29,673 nt of DNA, from NCBI GenBank assembly GCA_031394355.1, contig JANNSU010000089.1, positions 1-29,673 of the forward strand, read 5' to 3'. The DNA is from JAEUMY01 sp031394355 (lineage in GTDB: Bacteria > Pseudomonadota > Gammaproteobacteria > Burkholderiales > Usitatibacteraceae). The notes beneath the pieces are model-generated. The model made no database searches, was not told where the DNA came from, and saw only the letters and a program-made list of their open reading frames with translations. The position numbers and the translations under genes are program-made. Below, piece after piece: positions 7,260-15,537 of this stretch (within the stretch, counting starts at the first letter, position 1; every line of letters starts with the position of its first letter).

Positions 7260-8247
7260 CCTTCAGCGCAGGCTTCCCGCTCATCAGCATCCCGAGCTGC
7301 AGCAGGCCCAGCCACGGATCGCTGGGATCGAGGCCCTTGACCATCCTGTCTACACGCGCCGCCTGCATCAGCGCAGCGTTCAGGCTGGCGGCGGAGTGAC
7401 GGCGCAGGGTCCGGGCAAAGCGCGCTTCTTGCGACGCATGCAGCGGGCGTCCACCCTTGGTGAGTCCTTTTGCTCGCAGCATCAGACGGCATTCGTTCGC
7501 GAGTTGCCACAGGATGAGCGGCAGCGGCTCGCCTTCAGCCTTGAGCCCCTCCACGATTCGCGACATGCGCGCCACATTGCCCTCATGTACCGCATCAGCC
7601 AGCTGGCCGGGATGGAAGCGCGACACGTCCAGCACACAGTCCTGCATGGTCGCGAGCGACACATCACCCGGCGGCGCCAGCAGCGCCAGCTTGCGGATCT
7701 CCTGCACGGCAGCCAGCAGGTTGCCCTCGGTCTGATCGGCCAGAAATTCCAGCGCCTCCTGCGTGGCCGTCTGATTCTGGAAGCCGAGCCGTGCCGCGAG
7801 GAATGCAGGCAGCTCTGCCCGCTCCATGGCGCGCGCCTCGATCATCGTGCCAGCGGCTGCGAGTGCAGCAAACCATTTCGCTTTTTGTCCGGTCCAGTCG
7901 ATGTCGGGCAGGGTGACCAACGTGATGGTGTCGTCCGGCAGGCGCTGGGTGAACGCCTCCAGCGCCTTGCTCCCCTCCAGGCCAGGCTTGCCGGTGGGGA
8001 TGCGGATCTCCATCAGCCGCTGTGACGCGAAGAGCGACAGGCTGTTGCCCGCCATCAGCATCGCGTTCCAGTCAAATCCCGGTTCGACCGTGTGCACTTC
8101 GCGATCCACATAGCCGGCCGCGCGTGCGAGCAGGCGCAGCTTTTCCGCCGCCTCCAGCGTCAGCAAAGGTTCCGCACCGTAGATGGTGTAGAGCGGTGCC
8201 AGCTGCCTGGGCGGCTTGGCGAGGAAGTGGTCGGCGAGGATTTTCAT
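7249..8247 (-). CDS. holA: DNA polymerase III subunit delta
   Basis: The clamp-loader wrench subunit that opens the beta sliding clamp. The 332-residue length fits the family (343 in E. coli). The start is MKILADHFLAKPPRQLAPLYTIYGAEPLLTLEA, matching the usual N-terminus with a YxIxGxEPLL segment. The IDWTGQKAKWF and LGLLQLGMLMSGKPALKDAA stretches match conserved positions. I chose the ATG at 8245-8247 rather than 8295, because the earlier codons are read from the ACACAGATG repeat. It lies between lptE and proA, the lptE-holA order being common in proteobacteria. Confidence 0.94.
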   Translation of the reverse strand: MKILADHFLAKPPRQLAPLYTIYGAEPLLTLEAAEKLRLLARAAGYVDREVHTVEPGFDWNAMLMAGNSLSLFASQRLMEIRIPTGKPGLEGSKALEAFTQRLPDDTITLVTLPDIDWTGQKAKWFAALAAAGTMIEARAMERAELPAFLAARLGFQNQTATQEALEFLADQTEGNLLAAVQEIRKLALLAPPGDVSLATMQDCVLDVSRFHPGQLADAVHEGNVARMSRIVEGLKAEGEPLPLILWQLANECRLMLRAKGLTKGGRPLHASQEARFARTLRRHSAASLNAALMQAARVDRMVKGLDPSDPWLGLLQLGMLMSGKPALKDAA

Positions 8248-8263
8248 CGGGCGGGAAAAAGGC

Positions 8264-8388
8264 CCACGCAAACACAGATAAACACAGATGAACACGGATG
8301 CATCGCGTCGAACGAAACGCGATCAGATGTCGCAACGTTGCACAGATCCAATCTGTGTTTATCCGTGTTCATCTGTGTTTGCGTTTCC
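8264..8388. repeat. Long intergenic repeat, copy C, between lptE and holA
   Basis: The left arm CAAACACAGATAAACACAGA pairs with the right arm TCTGTGTTTATCCGTGTTCA and an outer ATCTGTGTTTGCG. It belongs to the same family as copies A and B but has a shorter, different centre. Confidence 0.85.
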
Positions 8389-8396
8389 GTCGCCCG

Positions 8397-8867
8397 TCAG
8401 CTGCGCTTCACTTGCGACACGCGCCGCAGGATCTGCTGCACCACATCGTTGTCCATGTCGCGATACAGCAGCACTTCTTCCTGCGCCTTGGCCAGCACGA
8501 ACGCATCGTCGTACGACATGATGCGGGTGAGGTTCATCTCCGTGCGCGGAATCAGCACCGCGCCCTTGGAATCGGTGACGGTGTACACGACGCGAAGTTT
8601 CAACTGGTACTCGCGCACGCGGCCGGCGCCGGACAGAGACAGGATGATCCTGTCCCGCGCTTCCTCGGCAATGTTGATGCGGCCATCGGCCTTGCCCGCA
8701 TCGGCAGCCATGGGCGTCTGTGCGGCGACAAACTTCTTCTTCAGGTCTGCGGCGATGGGGGAGTTGGCTGCTGCCGCCACATGCAGATCCTTGAACGGGA
8801 TGACGATATCGCCGCGCAGCTGGAAGCCACAGCTGGCCAGGAACGTGATGACTGCTATCGCAATCAT
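8397..8867 (-). CDS. lptE: LPS-assembly lipoprotein LptE
   Basis: Outer-membrane lipoprotein that plugs the LptD barrel and helps place LPS in the outer leaflet. From the ATG at 8865-8867 the protein has a lipoprotein signal, MIAIAVITFLASC, with lipobox LASC and Cys13, then GFQLRGDI, the usual GFxLRG mature start. Length 156 residues. GTG or TTG codons one or three positions upstream are also possible starts. Longer in-frame starts to 8978 only add residues read from the GATGGGTGATGGG repeat and would overlap leuS. It lies between leuS and holA, the usual place for this gene. Confidence 0.92.
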   Translation of the reverse strand: MIAIAVITFLASCGFQLRGDIVIPFKDLHVAAAANSPIAADLKKKFVAAQTPMAADAGKADGRINIAEEARDRIILSLSGAGRVREYQLKLRVVYTVTDSKGAVLIPRTEMNLTRIMSYDDAFVLAKAQEEVLLYRDMDNDVVQQILRRVSQVKRS

Positions 8868-8872
8868 CACGC

Positions 8873-8960
8873 GCAATGGGTGATGGGTGATGGGTGATGG
8901 GTTGTGTGATTGGAAGCTCGGTGCGCCCTTCCCATTGCCCATTGCCGATTGCCCATCACC
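8873..8960. repeat. GATGGGTGATGGG tandem/inverted repeat between leuS and lptE
   Basis: The left part is three TGATGGG heptamers in tandem. The right part, CCCATTGCCCATTGCCGATT and GCCCATCACC, is an approximate reverse complement. The leuS-lptE transcript could therefore form a hairpin just ahead of lptE. Related tracts occur at 16520-16667 and 17221-17268. Confidence 0.85.
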
Positions 8961-8964
8961 AGAT

Positions 8965-11700
8965 TCAGATGACCACATTGACGAGCCTCCCGGGGACGAC
9001 GATCACCTTCTTGATGGTCGCGTCGCCAACATACTTCAGGACAGTCTCATCCGCGCGCACCAGCTCTTCCACTTCCTCGCGCGTGGCCTTGGACGGCACG
9101 GTCACCTTGCCGCGGGTCTTGCCGTTGATCTGCAGCACCAGCTCGATCTCGTCCTGTTGCAACGCATCGGCCGCGACCTCCGGCCATGGCGCATCCAGCA
9201 GGCTGCCATGCAACTTCTCGTAGCCGACCTGGCGCCACAGCGCGGTGGTGATGTGCGGTGTCACCGGATAGAGCGTACGGAGCAGGATGGACGTGCCCTC
9301 GGCGCGCAGCGCGACTCCGGCCGGTGAATCCGTCGGCACCTTCTCCAGGGTGTTCAGCATTTTCATGCAGGCTGACACCACCGTGTTGTATTGCGCGCGG
9401 CCGTAGTCGAACGTGGCCTGCGACAGCGTCTTGTGGAGCTCCAGGCGGGCATTGCGAATATTGGACAAGTCTCGCTTGAGGCGATCCCTGTCTCCCTCCG
9501 GGACCGCCTGCGGCGTCCAACCAGAGTCCACTGGACTCTGATTAGTCGCATCTGAAGACTTCCAGTCGAAGGTGGCCTTGACGTCGGTGACGCCGGAAAC
9601 AAACCGCCACACGCGATTGAGGAAGCGGTTCGCCCCTTCCACACCCGCATCCGACCACTCGATGGTGAGCTCCGGTGGTGCTGCAAACATGACGAAGAGC
9701 CGTGCAGAATCCGCACCGTACTTGTCGACGATTTCTTGCGGGTCCACGCCGTTGAGCTTGGATTTGGACATGGTCCCGACACCGTTGTACTCGACCGGCT
9801 TGCCATCGAGCTTTGAGACGTAGCCCGCGACCTTGCCGTGCTCGTCGTGTTTGGCCTCCACGGAATCCGGCGCGTGATAATCGATGCCGCCTTTGTCGTT
9901 CTTGCGCAGATAGATGTGATTCAGCACCATCCCTTGCGTCAGCAGCTTGGTGAATGGCTCGTCGTACTTGAGCAAGTCCATGTCACGCATCACCTTCGTC
10001 CAGAAACGCGCATAGAGCAGATGCAAAATGGCGTGGCTGATGCCGCCAATGTACTGGTCCATCGGGTTCCAGTAATCGTTGCGTGCATCCACCATCGTCG
10101 GCGCACCGGCGCTGGCATAGCGCATGAAGTACAAGGACGAATCCACGAATGTGTCCAAGGTGTCCGTCTCGCGCCGCGCGGGCTTGCTGCACTTGGGACA
10201 GGCGCACTTCAGAAAATCATCACGCTTGTTCAGCGGATTGCCCGAGCCGTCCGGGACGCAGTCCTCCGGCAGCACCACCGGCAAGTCTGCATATGGCACA
10301 GGCACCGGGCCACAATCGGCGCAATGAATGATGGGTACAGGCGTGCCCCAGTATCGCTGGCGCGAGACGCCCCAGTCGCGGAGCCGGAATGTGGTGCGCG
10401 GCCCGCCCAGGTCGATGGCTGACAACACCGCGCCGACCTTCTCCTTGAACTGCGCCGTGGTGAGGCCGGTGAAGTCTTCCGATGCAATGGCGACACCATC
10501 GTCCGAATACCAGTCCTGCCATTGATCGGCAAAGCCCCCGCTTTCGGCACCCCCCTTTGACAAAGGGGGGCTGGGGGGGATTTCTCGCTGCGGCCAGGAG
10601 ACGACCTGCTGAATTCTCAATTCATATTTTTTCGCAAACGCGAAGTCGCGCTCGTCATGCGCTGGCACGCCCATGACGGCACCTTCGCCGTAACCCATGA
10701 GCACGTAGTTGCCGACCCAGATGGGCAGCTTTTTCTGCGTGAGCGGATGCAGGCAGAAGAGGCCCGTGGGCATGCCCTTCTTTTCCTGAGTGGCCATCTC
10801 CGCCTCGGTCACGCCACCCTTTTTGCATTCCTCGATGAACGCGGTCAATCCCGCGTTGTGTTGCGCGGCCTGCAGCGCCAGCGGATGTTCCGCCGCCACA
10901 GCCATGAAGGTCGCGCCATACAGCGTGTCCGGCCGTGTGGAGAACACTTTCAGCACGCCTGACTTGCCGATGGAATCTTCGTCATACGGGAAATGAATTT
11001 CCGCGCCGACCGATTTGCCGATCCAGTTCTTCTGCATCAGCCGCACTTCCGAAGGCCAGCCGTCCATCTTGTCGAGGTTCGCGAGCAGCTCGTCGGCGTA
11101 GTCGGTGATGCGCAGGTAATACATCGGGATTTCGCGCTTCTCCACCGGCGCGCCTGAGCGCCAGCCCTTGCCGTCGATGACCTGCTCGTTGGCCAGCACC
11201 GTCATGTCCACCGGGTCCCAGTTCACGACACCGGTCTTGCGGTATGCGATGCCCTTCTCCAGCATCTTGAGAAAGAACCACTGGTTCCACTTGTAGTACG
11301 CCGGGTCGCAGGTGGCCACTTCGCGCGACCAGTCGAGGCCCCAGCCCATCGCCTTGCACTGCTTCTTCATGTAGGCGATGTTCTCGTACGTCCACTTCGC
11401 GGGCGGCACGTTGTTCTTCATGGCCGCGTTTTCCGCAGGCAGGCCGAACGCGTCCCAGCCCATGGGGTGCAGGACGTTGAACCCGCGCATGCGCAGCTGG
11501 CGCGACATCACATCGCTGATGGTGTAGTTGCGCACGTGGCCCATGTGCAGCTTGCCGGAGGGGTACGGCAGCATGGACACGCAGTAGAACTTGGGTTTGG
11601 TCGCGTCTTCCGATGCACAGTAGGCATTGGCTGAGTCCCACTCGGCCTGCAATGCGGGCTCGATGGCCTGTGGGTGATAGTGGTTGTCGCGAGCGTCCAT
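8965..11700 (-). CDS. leuS: Leucyl-tRNA synthetase carrying two repeat-derived insertions
   Basis: Class I synthetase that charges tRNA-Leu. HMGH is at residues 52-55 and TMSKS (KMSKS loop) at about 641-645. The CP1 editing domain is present (STRPDTLYGATFMAVAAEHP; catalytic Asp region HDERDFAF). The protein is 911 residues against about 860 for E. coli. Part of the excess comes from two insertions that match repeats elsewhere in this window: PPSPPLSKGG at about residues 373-384 in the editing domain, and a stretch at about 717-736 (DATNQSPVDSGWTPQAVPEG) at the start of the anticodon-binding domain. Both keep the frame. It is the first gene of the minus-strand run. Confidence 0.97.
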   Translation of the reverse strand: MDARDNHYHPQAIEPALQAEWDSANAYCASEDATKPKFYCVSMLPYPSGKLHMGHVRNYTISDVMSRQLRMRGFNVLHPMGWDAFGLPAENAAMKNNVPPAKWTYENIAYMKKQCKAMGWGLDWSREVATCDPAYYKWNQWFFLKMLEKGIAYRKTGVVNWDPVDMTVLANEQVIDGKGWRSGAPVEKREIPMYYLRITDYADELLANLDKMDGWPSEVRLMQKNWIGKSVGAEIHFPYDEDSIGKSGVLKVFSTRPDTLYGATFMAVAAEHPLALQAAQHNAGLTAFIEECKKGGVTEAEMATQEKKGMPTGLFCLHPLTQKKLPIWVGNYVLMGYGEGAVMGVPAHDERDFAFAKKYELRIQQVVSWPQREIPPSPPLSKGGAESGGFADQWQDWYSDDGVAIASEDFTGLTTAQFKEKVGAVLSAIDLGGPRTTFRLRDWGVSRQRYWGTPVPIIHCADCGPVPVPYADLPVVLPEDCVPDGSGNPLNKRDDFLKCACPKCSKPARRETDTLDTFVDSSLYFMRYASAGAPTMVDARNDYWNPMDQYIGGISHAILHLLYARFWTKVMRDMDLLKYDEPFTKLLTQGMVLNHIYLRKNDKGGIDYHAPDSVEAKHDEHGKVAGYVSKLDGKPVEYNGVGTMSKSKLNGVDPQEIVDKYGADSARLFVMFAAPPELTIEWSDAGVEGANRFLNRVWRFVSGVTDVKATFDWKSSDATNQSPVDSGWTPQAVPEGDRDRLKRDLSNIRNARLELHKTLSQATFDYGRAQYNTVVSACMKMLNTLEKVPTDSPAGVALRAEGTSILLRTLYPVTPHITTALWRQVGYEKLHGSLLDAPWPEVAADALQQDEIELVLQINGKTRGKVTVPSKATREEVEELVRADETVLKYVGDATIKKVIVVPGRLVNVVI
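9493..9550. repeat. Structured 58-bp repeat, copy 1, inside leuS
   Basis: 50 of 58 positions match the copy at 18136-18193, with no gaps. It holds an inverted repeat CAGAGTCCA-C-TGGACTCTG and a smaller hairpin CGCC-TGC-GGCG. It is translated in frame in leuS. Confidence 0.92.
10548..10583. repeat. CCCCCTTTG-CAAAGGGGG repeat inside leuS
   Basis: Inverted repeat CCCCCCTTTG / CAAAGGGGGG followed by CTGGGGGGGATTT. In the LeuS frame it encodes IPPSPPLSKGG. Related copies lie at 14517-14690 and 19191-19228. Confidence 0.9.
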
Positions 11701-11729
11701 GAAACGGCAATGGTTTGAAGTAAAACGGA

Positions 11730-11735
11730 ATTATA
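11730..11735 (-). promoter_or_regulatory. Probable -10 box of the leuS operon
   Basis: TATAAT on the minus strand, about 30 bases upstream of the leuS ATG. The -35 region is weak, so this is a plausible rather than certain promoter. Confidence 0.45.
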
Positions 11736-11848
11736 CCCGTCGAATGGTGCCCTTCCCCCTGCACTTCGCGGGAAATCATTCAGCGAATTCGGTGTTGCAG
11801 GACTCATCGCGGCTGCACATCGTGGTCGGAATTGTCAGTGGTGCCGCG

Positions 11849-11854
11849 TATAAT
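11849..11854 (+). promoter_or_regulatory. Probable -10 box of uvrD
   Basis: TATAAT 27 bases upstream of the uvrD ATG. No good -35 hexamer is seen at 16-18 bases. It faces away from the leuS -10, giving a compact divergent control region. Confidence 0.45.
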
Positions 11855-11881
11855 CGCCGCTGTTTCATTTTGCGGGTCCGC

Positions 11882-14188
11882 ATGTCCTCTCTTCTCGGCA
11901 ATCTCAATCCCGAACAGCTCCAGGCAGTCACCCTTCCCCGCGTATCGGCCCTCGTGCTGGCCGGTGCAGGCAGCGGCAAGACCCGAGTCCTCACCACCCG
12001 CATCGCCCATCTGATCCAGTCCGGCCAGGCCAGCCCTGCCGGCATCCTCGCGGTGACCTTCACCAACAAGGCCGCGCGCGAAATGACCACGCGTCTTGAG
12101 GGCATGATCGCCATCAACACGCGCGGCATGTGGATCGGCACCTTTCACGGCCTCTGCAACCGCCTGCTGCGCGCCCACTATCGCGACGCGATGCTGCCGC
12201 AGACCTTCCAGATTCTCGATTCTGCCGATCAGCTCTCGGCCGTGAAGCGCGTCATGAAGTCCATGAGTGTCGACGAAGAGAAGTTCAAGCCGCGCGAGAT
12301 GTGCTGGTTCATCAACGCGGGCAAGGATCAAGGCCTGCGTGCCAAGGACATGGAGGCGCACGACGAATTCACCCGCCGCCAGGTCGAAATTTTTCAGGTC
12401 TACGACGAGCAGTGCCAGCGCGAGGGTGTGGTGGATTTTGCCGAGCTGCTCTTGCGTTGCTTCGAGCTTCTCAGCCGCAATGCGCCGCTCATGGAGCATT
12501 ACCGCGACCGTTTCAAATACATTCTGGTGGACGAGTTCCAGGACACCAACAAGCTGCAGTACCGCTGGATACGCCTTTTGGCGGGCTCGACGGGGGCAGT
12601 ATTCGGGGTAGGAGACGATGATCAAAGTGTGTACGGGTTTCGCGGCGCTGAGGTGGGCAACATGCGTGAGTTCCAGCACGACTTCAATATCGAGACTGTC
12701 ATCAAGCTCGAACAGAACTACCGCTCGCACGGTTCCATTCTTGACGCCGCCAACGCCGTCATCAAGCATAACCAGGCACGGCTCGGGAAGAACCTGTGGA
12801 CCGAGGCGGGCAAGGGCGAGCCCTTGCGAATATTCGCAGCGGCCAATGACATCGAGGAAGCGCAGTTCATCGTCGATGAGGTGAAGTCGCTGCATCGGGA
12901 GGGCATGAATCTCACCGACATGGCGCTCCTGTATCGCTCCAACGCGCAGTCTCGCGTGCTGGAACATGCGCTGTTCCGCGCCGGATTGTCCTACCGCGTC
13001 TATGGCGGCCTGCGATTCTTCGAGCGGCAGGAGATCAAGCATGCGCTAGCCTATCTGCGGCTTGCCGCCAACCCGGATGACGATGGCGCTTTCTCGCGTG
13101 TCGTGAATTTCCCGCCGCGCGGCATCGGCGCGCGCTCCATCGAGCAATTGCAGGAGGCCGCAAACGTCAATCGCTGCTCGCTCATGCAGGCGGCGAAACA
13201 CTTCACGCCGGGCGGTCGCGCGGCCGCGTCCTTGGGCGCGTTTGTCTCGCTGGTCGAAGGTCTCAAGCAATCCGCCGAAACGCTCACGCTGTCCGAGCTG
13301 GTGGACGAGCTGGTCGAGCGGTCCACTATCAAGGCGCATTACCAGGCAGAACGTGAAGGTGCGGAGCGCATCGAGAACCTGGCTGAATTGACCAACGCGG
13401 CTGCATTGTTCAACGAAGAGTACGAAGGCGAGGACAAACCGTTGATCGGCTTCCTCACGCATGCGTCGCTGGAGGCGGGCGAACACGAGGCGGGTGCCGG
13501 TGACGACGCGCTGCAGCTCATGACCGTGCATGCGGCCAAGGGGCTCGAGTTCGATGCGGTGTTTCTCTCCGGTCTGGAGGAAGGTCTCTTCCCGCACGAC
13601 AACAGCATGAACCAGCTCGATGGCATCGAGGAGGAGCGCCGCCTCATGTACGTCGCCATCACGCGGGCGCGGAAGCGGCTCTATCTATCCTATGCCGGGT
13701 CGCGCATGCTGCATGGCCAGCCGCGTTATGGCGTCGTGTCGCGCTTCGTCGACGAGATTCCCTCGGAGCTGTGCAAATGGATCGTGCTGCCGGAGAAGGC
13801 AGCAGCGTTCAGCAATTACTCGCGCGGTAGCCAGGGCGACATGTTTGCCAAAAAGGATTGGGCCGGACGTTCAGTTGGGGGCGCTGCGGGTGGTTATCGT
13901 CCGCAGGTGGGCGGCGGTTTGCAGCACGAGGCCGACTCGCTGTTTTCGGCCGGCCACAATCCCCGCACCACCATCTCCCGCGAAGACATGCAACGTGCCC
14001 GCTTCGAGACGACGCGGCCCGACACCCATCCCTATGGCATTGGCCAGAACGTGATGCATGCCAAGTTCGGCGAAGGGGTCGTCATCAATGTCGAGGGCAG
14101 TGGCCTGGATGCGCGGGTGCAGGTGAAATTCCGCGAGGTCGGCACCAAGATCCTCGCGCTGCAATACGCGAAGCTCACGCCGATCTGA
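11882..14188 (+). CDS. uvrD: DNA helicase II (UvrD)
   Basis: SF1A 3'-5' helicase for nucleotide excision repair, mismatch repair and removal of RecA filaments. Motifs in order: Walker A AGAGSGKT (residues 27-34), Ia AVTFTNKAAREM, II VDEFQDTN, III GDDDQSVYGFRGA, IV LEQNYRS, V TVHAAKGLEFD, VI LMYVAITRARKRLY. The C-terminal 50 residues (GQNVMHAKFGEGVVINVEGS) are the Tudor-like tail of UvrD/PcrA, which distinguishes it from Rep. The ATG at 11882 gives 768 residues beginning MSSLLGNLNPEQLQAV; in-frame codons further upstream lie over the promoter. A TGCGAATATTCGCA palindrome is read as L-R-I-F-A near residue 317. Confidence 0.95.
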   Translation: MSSLLGNLNPEQLQAVTLPRVSALVLAGAGSGKTRVLTTRIAHLIQSGQASPAGILAVTFTNKAAREMTTRLEGMIAINTRGMWIGTFHGLCNRLLRAHYRDAMLPQTFQILDSADQLSAVKRVMKSMSVDEEKFKPREMCWFINAGKDQGLRAKDMEAHDEFTRRQVEIFQVYDEQCQREGVVDFAELLLRCFELLSRNAPLMEHYRDRFKYILVDEFQDTNKLQYRWIRLLAGSTGAVFGVGDDDQSVYGFRGAEVGNMREFQHDFNIETVIKLEQNYRSHGSILDAANAVIKHNQARLGKNLWTEAGKGEPLRIFAAANDIEEAQFIVDEVKSLHREGMNLTDMALLYRSNAQSRVLEHALFRAGLSYRVYGGLRFFERQEIKHALAYLRLAANPDDDGAFSRVVNFPPRGIGARSIEQLQEAANVNRCSLMQAAKHFTPGGRAAASLGAFVSLVEGLKQSAETLTLSELVDELVERSTIKAHYQAEREGAERIENLAELTNAAALFNEEYEGEDKPLIGFLTHASLEAGEHEAGAGDDALQLMTVHAAKGLEFDAVFLSGLEEGLFPHDNSMNQLDGIEEERRLMYVAITRARKRLYLSYAGSRMLHGQPRYGVVSRFVDEIPSELCKWIVLPEKAAAFSNYSRGSQGDMFAKKDWAGRSVGGAAGGYRPQVGGGLQHEADSLFSAGHNPRTTISREDMQRARFETTRPDTHPYGIGQNVMHAKFGEGVVINVEGSGLDARVQVKFREVGTKILALQYAKLTPI
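12825..12838. repeat. TGCGAATATTCGCA palindrome, site 5 (inside uvrD)
   Basis: Perfect 14-mer within uvrD, encoding R-I-F-A in a weakly conserved segment after motif IV. Confidence 0.95.
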
Positions 14189-14195
14189 GGGCGGC

Positions 14196-14438
14196 ATGGC
14201 TATTGGCGCACGTCTGGATGAGCAACCTTTCGCGTACACCGAGCGCAAGGATGGTTCAGTCGCGGTCATGCATGGCGGGCGCACGGTGAGTGTCATCGCC
14301 GGGAAGGACGCGGCGCGCTTGCTGGCAAAGTTGAGCAATGCAAGCCCGCAGGACGTTCAGCTGGCACTTGCCAAGATCACGGGGAATTTCAAGCGCGGAA
14401 ATGAGCGCGCGGCAGGTAGTCACTCGCGCAACCGCTGA
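14196..14438 (+). CDS. Small conserved protein downstream of uvrD
   Basis: An 80-residue soluble protein, MAIGARLDEQPFAYTERKDG..., ending with ALAKITGNFKRGNERA and a basic tail. The pattern of an N-terminal DEQPFxY, a short strand pair (GSVAVMHGGRTVSVIAG), an Ala/Leu-rich helix and the ending ATGNFKRGNER belongs to a small conserved family of unknown function that I recall from several bacteria. It starts 7 bases after the uvrD stop, so it is probably cotranscribed with it. I cannot assign a function; a helicase accessory role would be only a guess from position. Confidence 0.75.
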   Translation: MAIGARLDEQPFAYTERKDGSVAVMHGGRTVSVIAGKDAARLLAKLSNASPQDVQLALAKITGNFKRGNERAAGSHSRNR

Positions 14439-14516
14439 TCTGTCGCCTTTGTGCGAGGGACACTGGCAGGTTGTTGAAATTTGAGATGCATCAGCGAAGC
14501 GAGCCTGCTCCGGGGT

Positions 14517-14690
14517 GCTTCCCTCTTTTGCAAAGAGGGATTGAGGGAGATTTTGAGCGTGTCGCACTGGCAACGACTCCAAATCCCCCTCGGTCCCCCT
14601 TTTCCAAAGGGGGAAGGGAATCGATGTCGATGGCGACGCTACAGGCGATCCGCCCCTCGGCCACCTTTTCCAAAGGGGGAAGTGAGACAG
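14517..14690. repeat. Cluster of three KGG-type inverted repeats between two genes
   Basis: Three copies: around 14519-14551 (CCCTCTTTTGCAAAGAGGG, then ATTGAGGGAGATTTT), around 14580-14618 (AATCCCCCTCGGTCCCCCTT then TTCCAAAGGGGGAAGGG) and around 14663-14685 (CCACCTTTTCCAAAGGGGG). They occupy most of the 14439-14787 intergenic gap, where no gene is seen. The second copy is in opposite orientation to the first. The same family lies inside leuS and polA. Confidence 0.85.
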
Positions 14691-14787
14691 CCTCACCAGG
14701 CACGGTGGTGTCGGGTCGACATTCAACCCACCGCCAACCCTCACCCACCACCCGCGCTACTCTTTAGCCCCCGTACCGGCCAAGCTG

Positions 14788-15537
14788 TCAGGCTTCAATC
14801 CCCGTTCGCGGATCAGCCATCTGCGACGGCCCTTCCTCGAACATCGCCTTGTACCCGGTGTAGTTGCTGATTGCCATCAGGGGCAAGGCAAAGACCATCA
14901 CGGCACCGAAGGTTGCGATGACCGCTGCGAGGAGCAAGACTGCCACCAGGCCATAGAGCAGGATTGCGCCCATGTTGGACAGGAACGCATACAGGCTCCA
15001 GCGGATGGCAGCCCCTGCGGACATCTTGTGGAAGGCGAGCAGCGGGGGCACAAACCAGAACACGCCCTTCACCGTTGCCACCAGGAAGAAGAACAGGAAC
15101 GCAATCCATTCCTTGCCTTCCATCGCCTTCTGGAAGGCTGCGAAGTCGAGGCTCTTGCCGTCCGGTGTCATGGTGATGTCGGGCAGGCCCAGCAATCGCA
15201 CCAGCATGATGACGACAACTTCGATGAAGAAGATGAAGCAGCCCGCGATGATGAGCGCGCGGGCGTTTTCACGGAATGCGCTGAAGACTGCATTCATCTT
15301 CGGCACCTCGCCCGCCTCCTGCGCGCGGCAGGCCAGCATGATGCCCGCAAAAAATATTGGCTGAAGGACATTGGCGGCGACCTGACCCACAACCGGGATG
15401 ATCAGCAAAAAGATCGTTGACATCAGCCACAGCCCGAGCAGTGCCAGCCACGCCAGGGGTGCCTTGATGAAGTGGTCTTGCCAGGCCTGCTTGTACCAGC
15501 GGAGTGCGTCCCGTACCGGGACGTCAATCACCCTCAC
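14788..15537 (-). CDS. BPSS1780-like integral membrane protein
   Basis: A 249-residue inner-membrane protein with about six hydrophobic segments (for example WLALLGLWLMSTIFLLIIPV, ALIIAGCFIFFIEVVVIMLV, AILLYGLVAVLLLAAVIATF). The start MRVIDVPVRDALRWYKQAWQ and the ANVLQPIFFAGIMLACR segment fit the BPSS1780 family of beta-proteobacterial membrane proteins of unknown function. I use the GTG at 15535-15537 because it overlaps the thrB TGA in a GTGA junction. The longer frame to 15693 is antisense-like sequence over thrB's 3' end. It is translationally coupled to thrB; a link to threonine metabolism is not shown. Confidence 0.8.
   Translation of the reverse strand: MRVIDVPVRDALRWYKQAWQDHFIKAPLAWLALLGLWLMSTIFLLIIPVVGQVAANVLQPIFFAGIMLACRAQEAGEVPKMNAVFSAFRENARALIIAGCFIFFIEVVVIMLVRLLGLPDITMTPDGKSLDFAAFQKAMEGKEWIAFLFFFLVATVKGVFWFVPPLLAFHKMSAGAAIRWSLYAFLSNMGAILLYGLVAVLLLAAVIATFGAVMVFALPLMAISNYTGYKAMFEEGPSQMADPRTGIEA

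Noticed and set aside
11804..13042. 412-residue minus-strand open frame over the 5' half of uvrD
   Set aside because: Antisense to uvrD, whose helicase motifs are certain; no motif of its own.
14439..14787. Small genes in the 14439-14787 gap (98-, 129- and 86-residue frames)
   Set aside because: All are read from the KGG-type repeats, in every frame and on both strands, without ribosome sites or conserved sequence.
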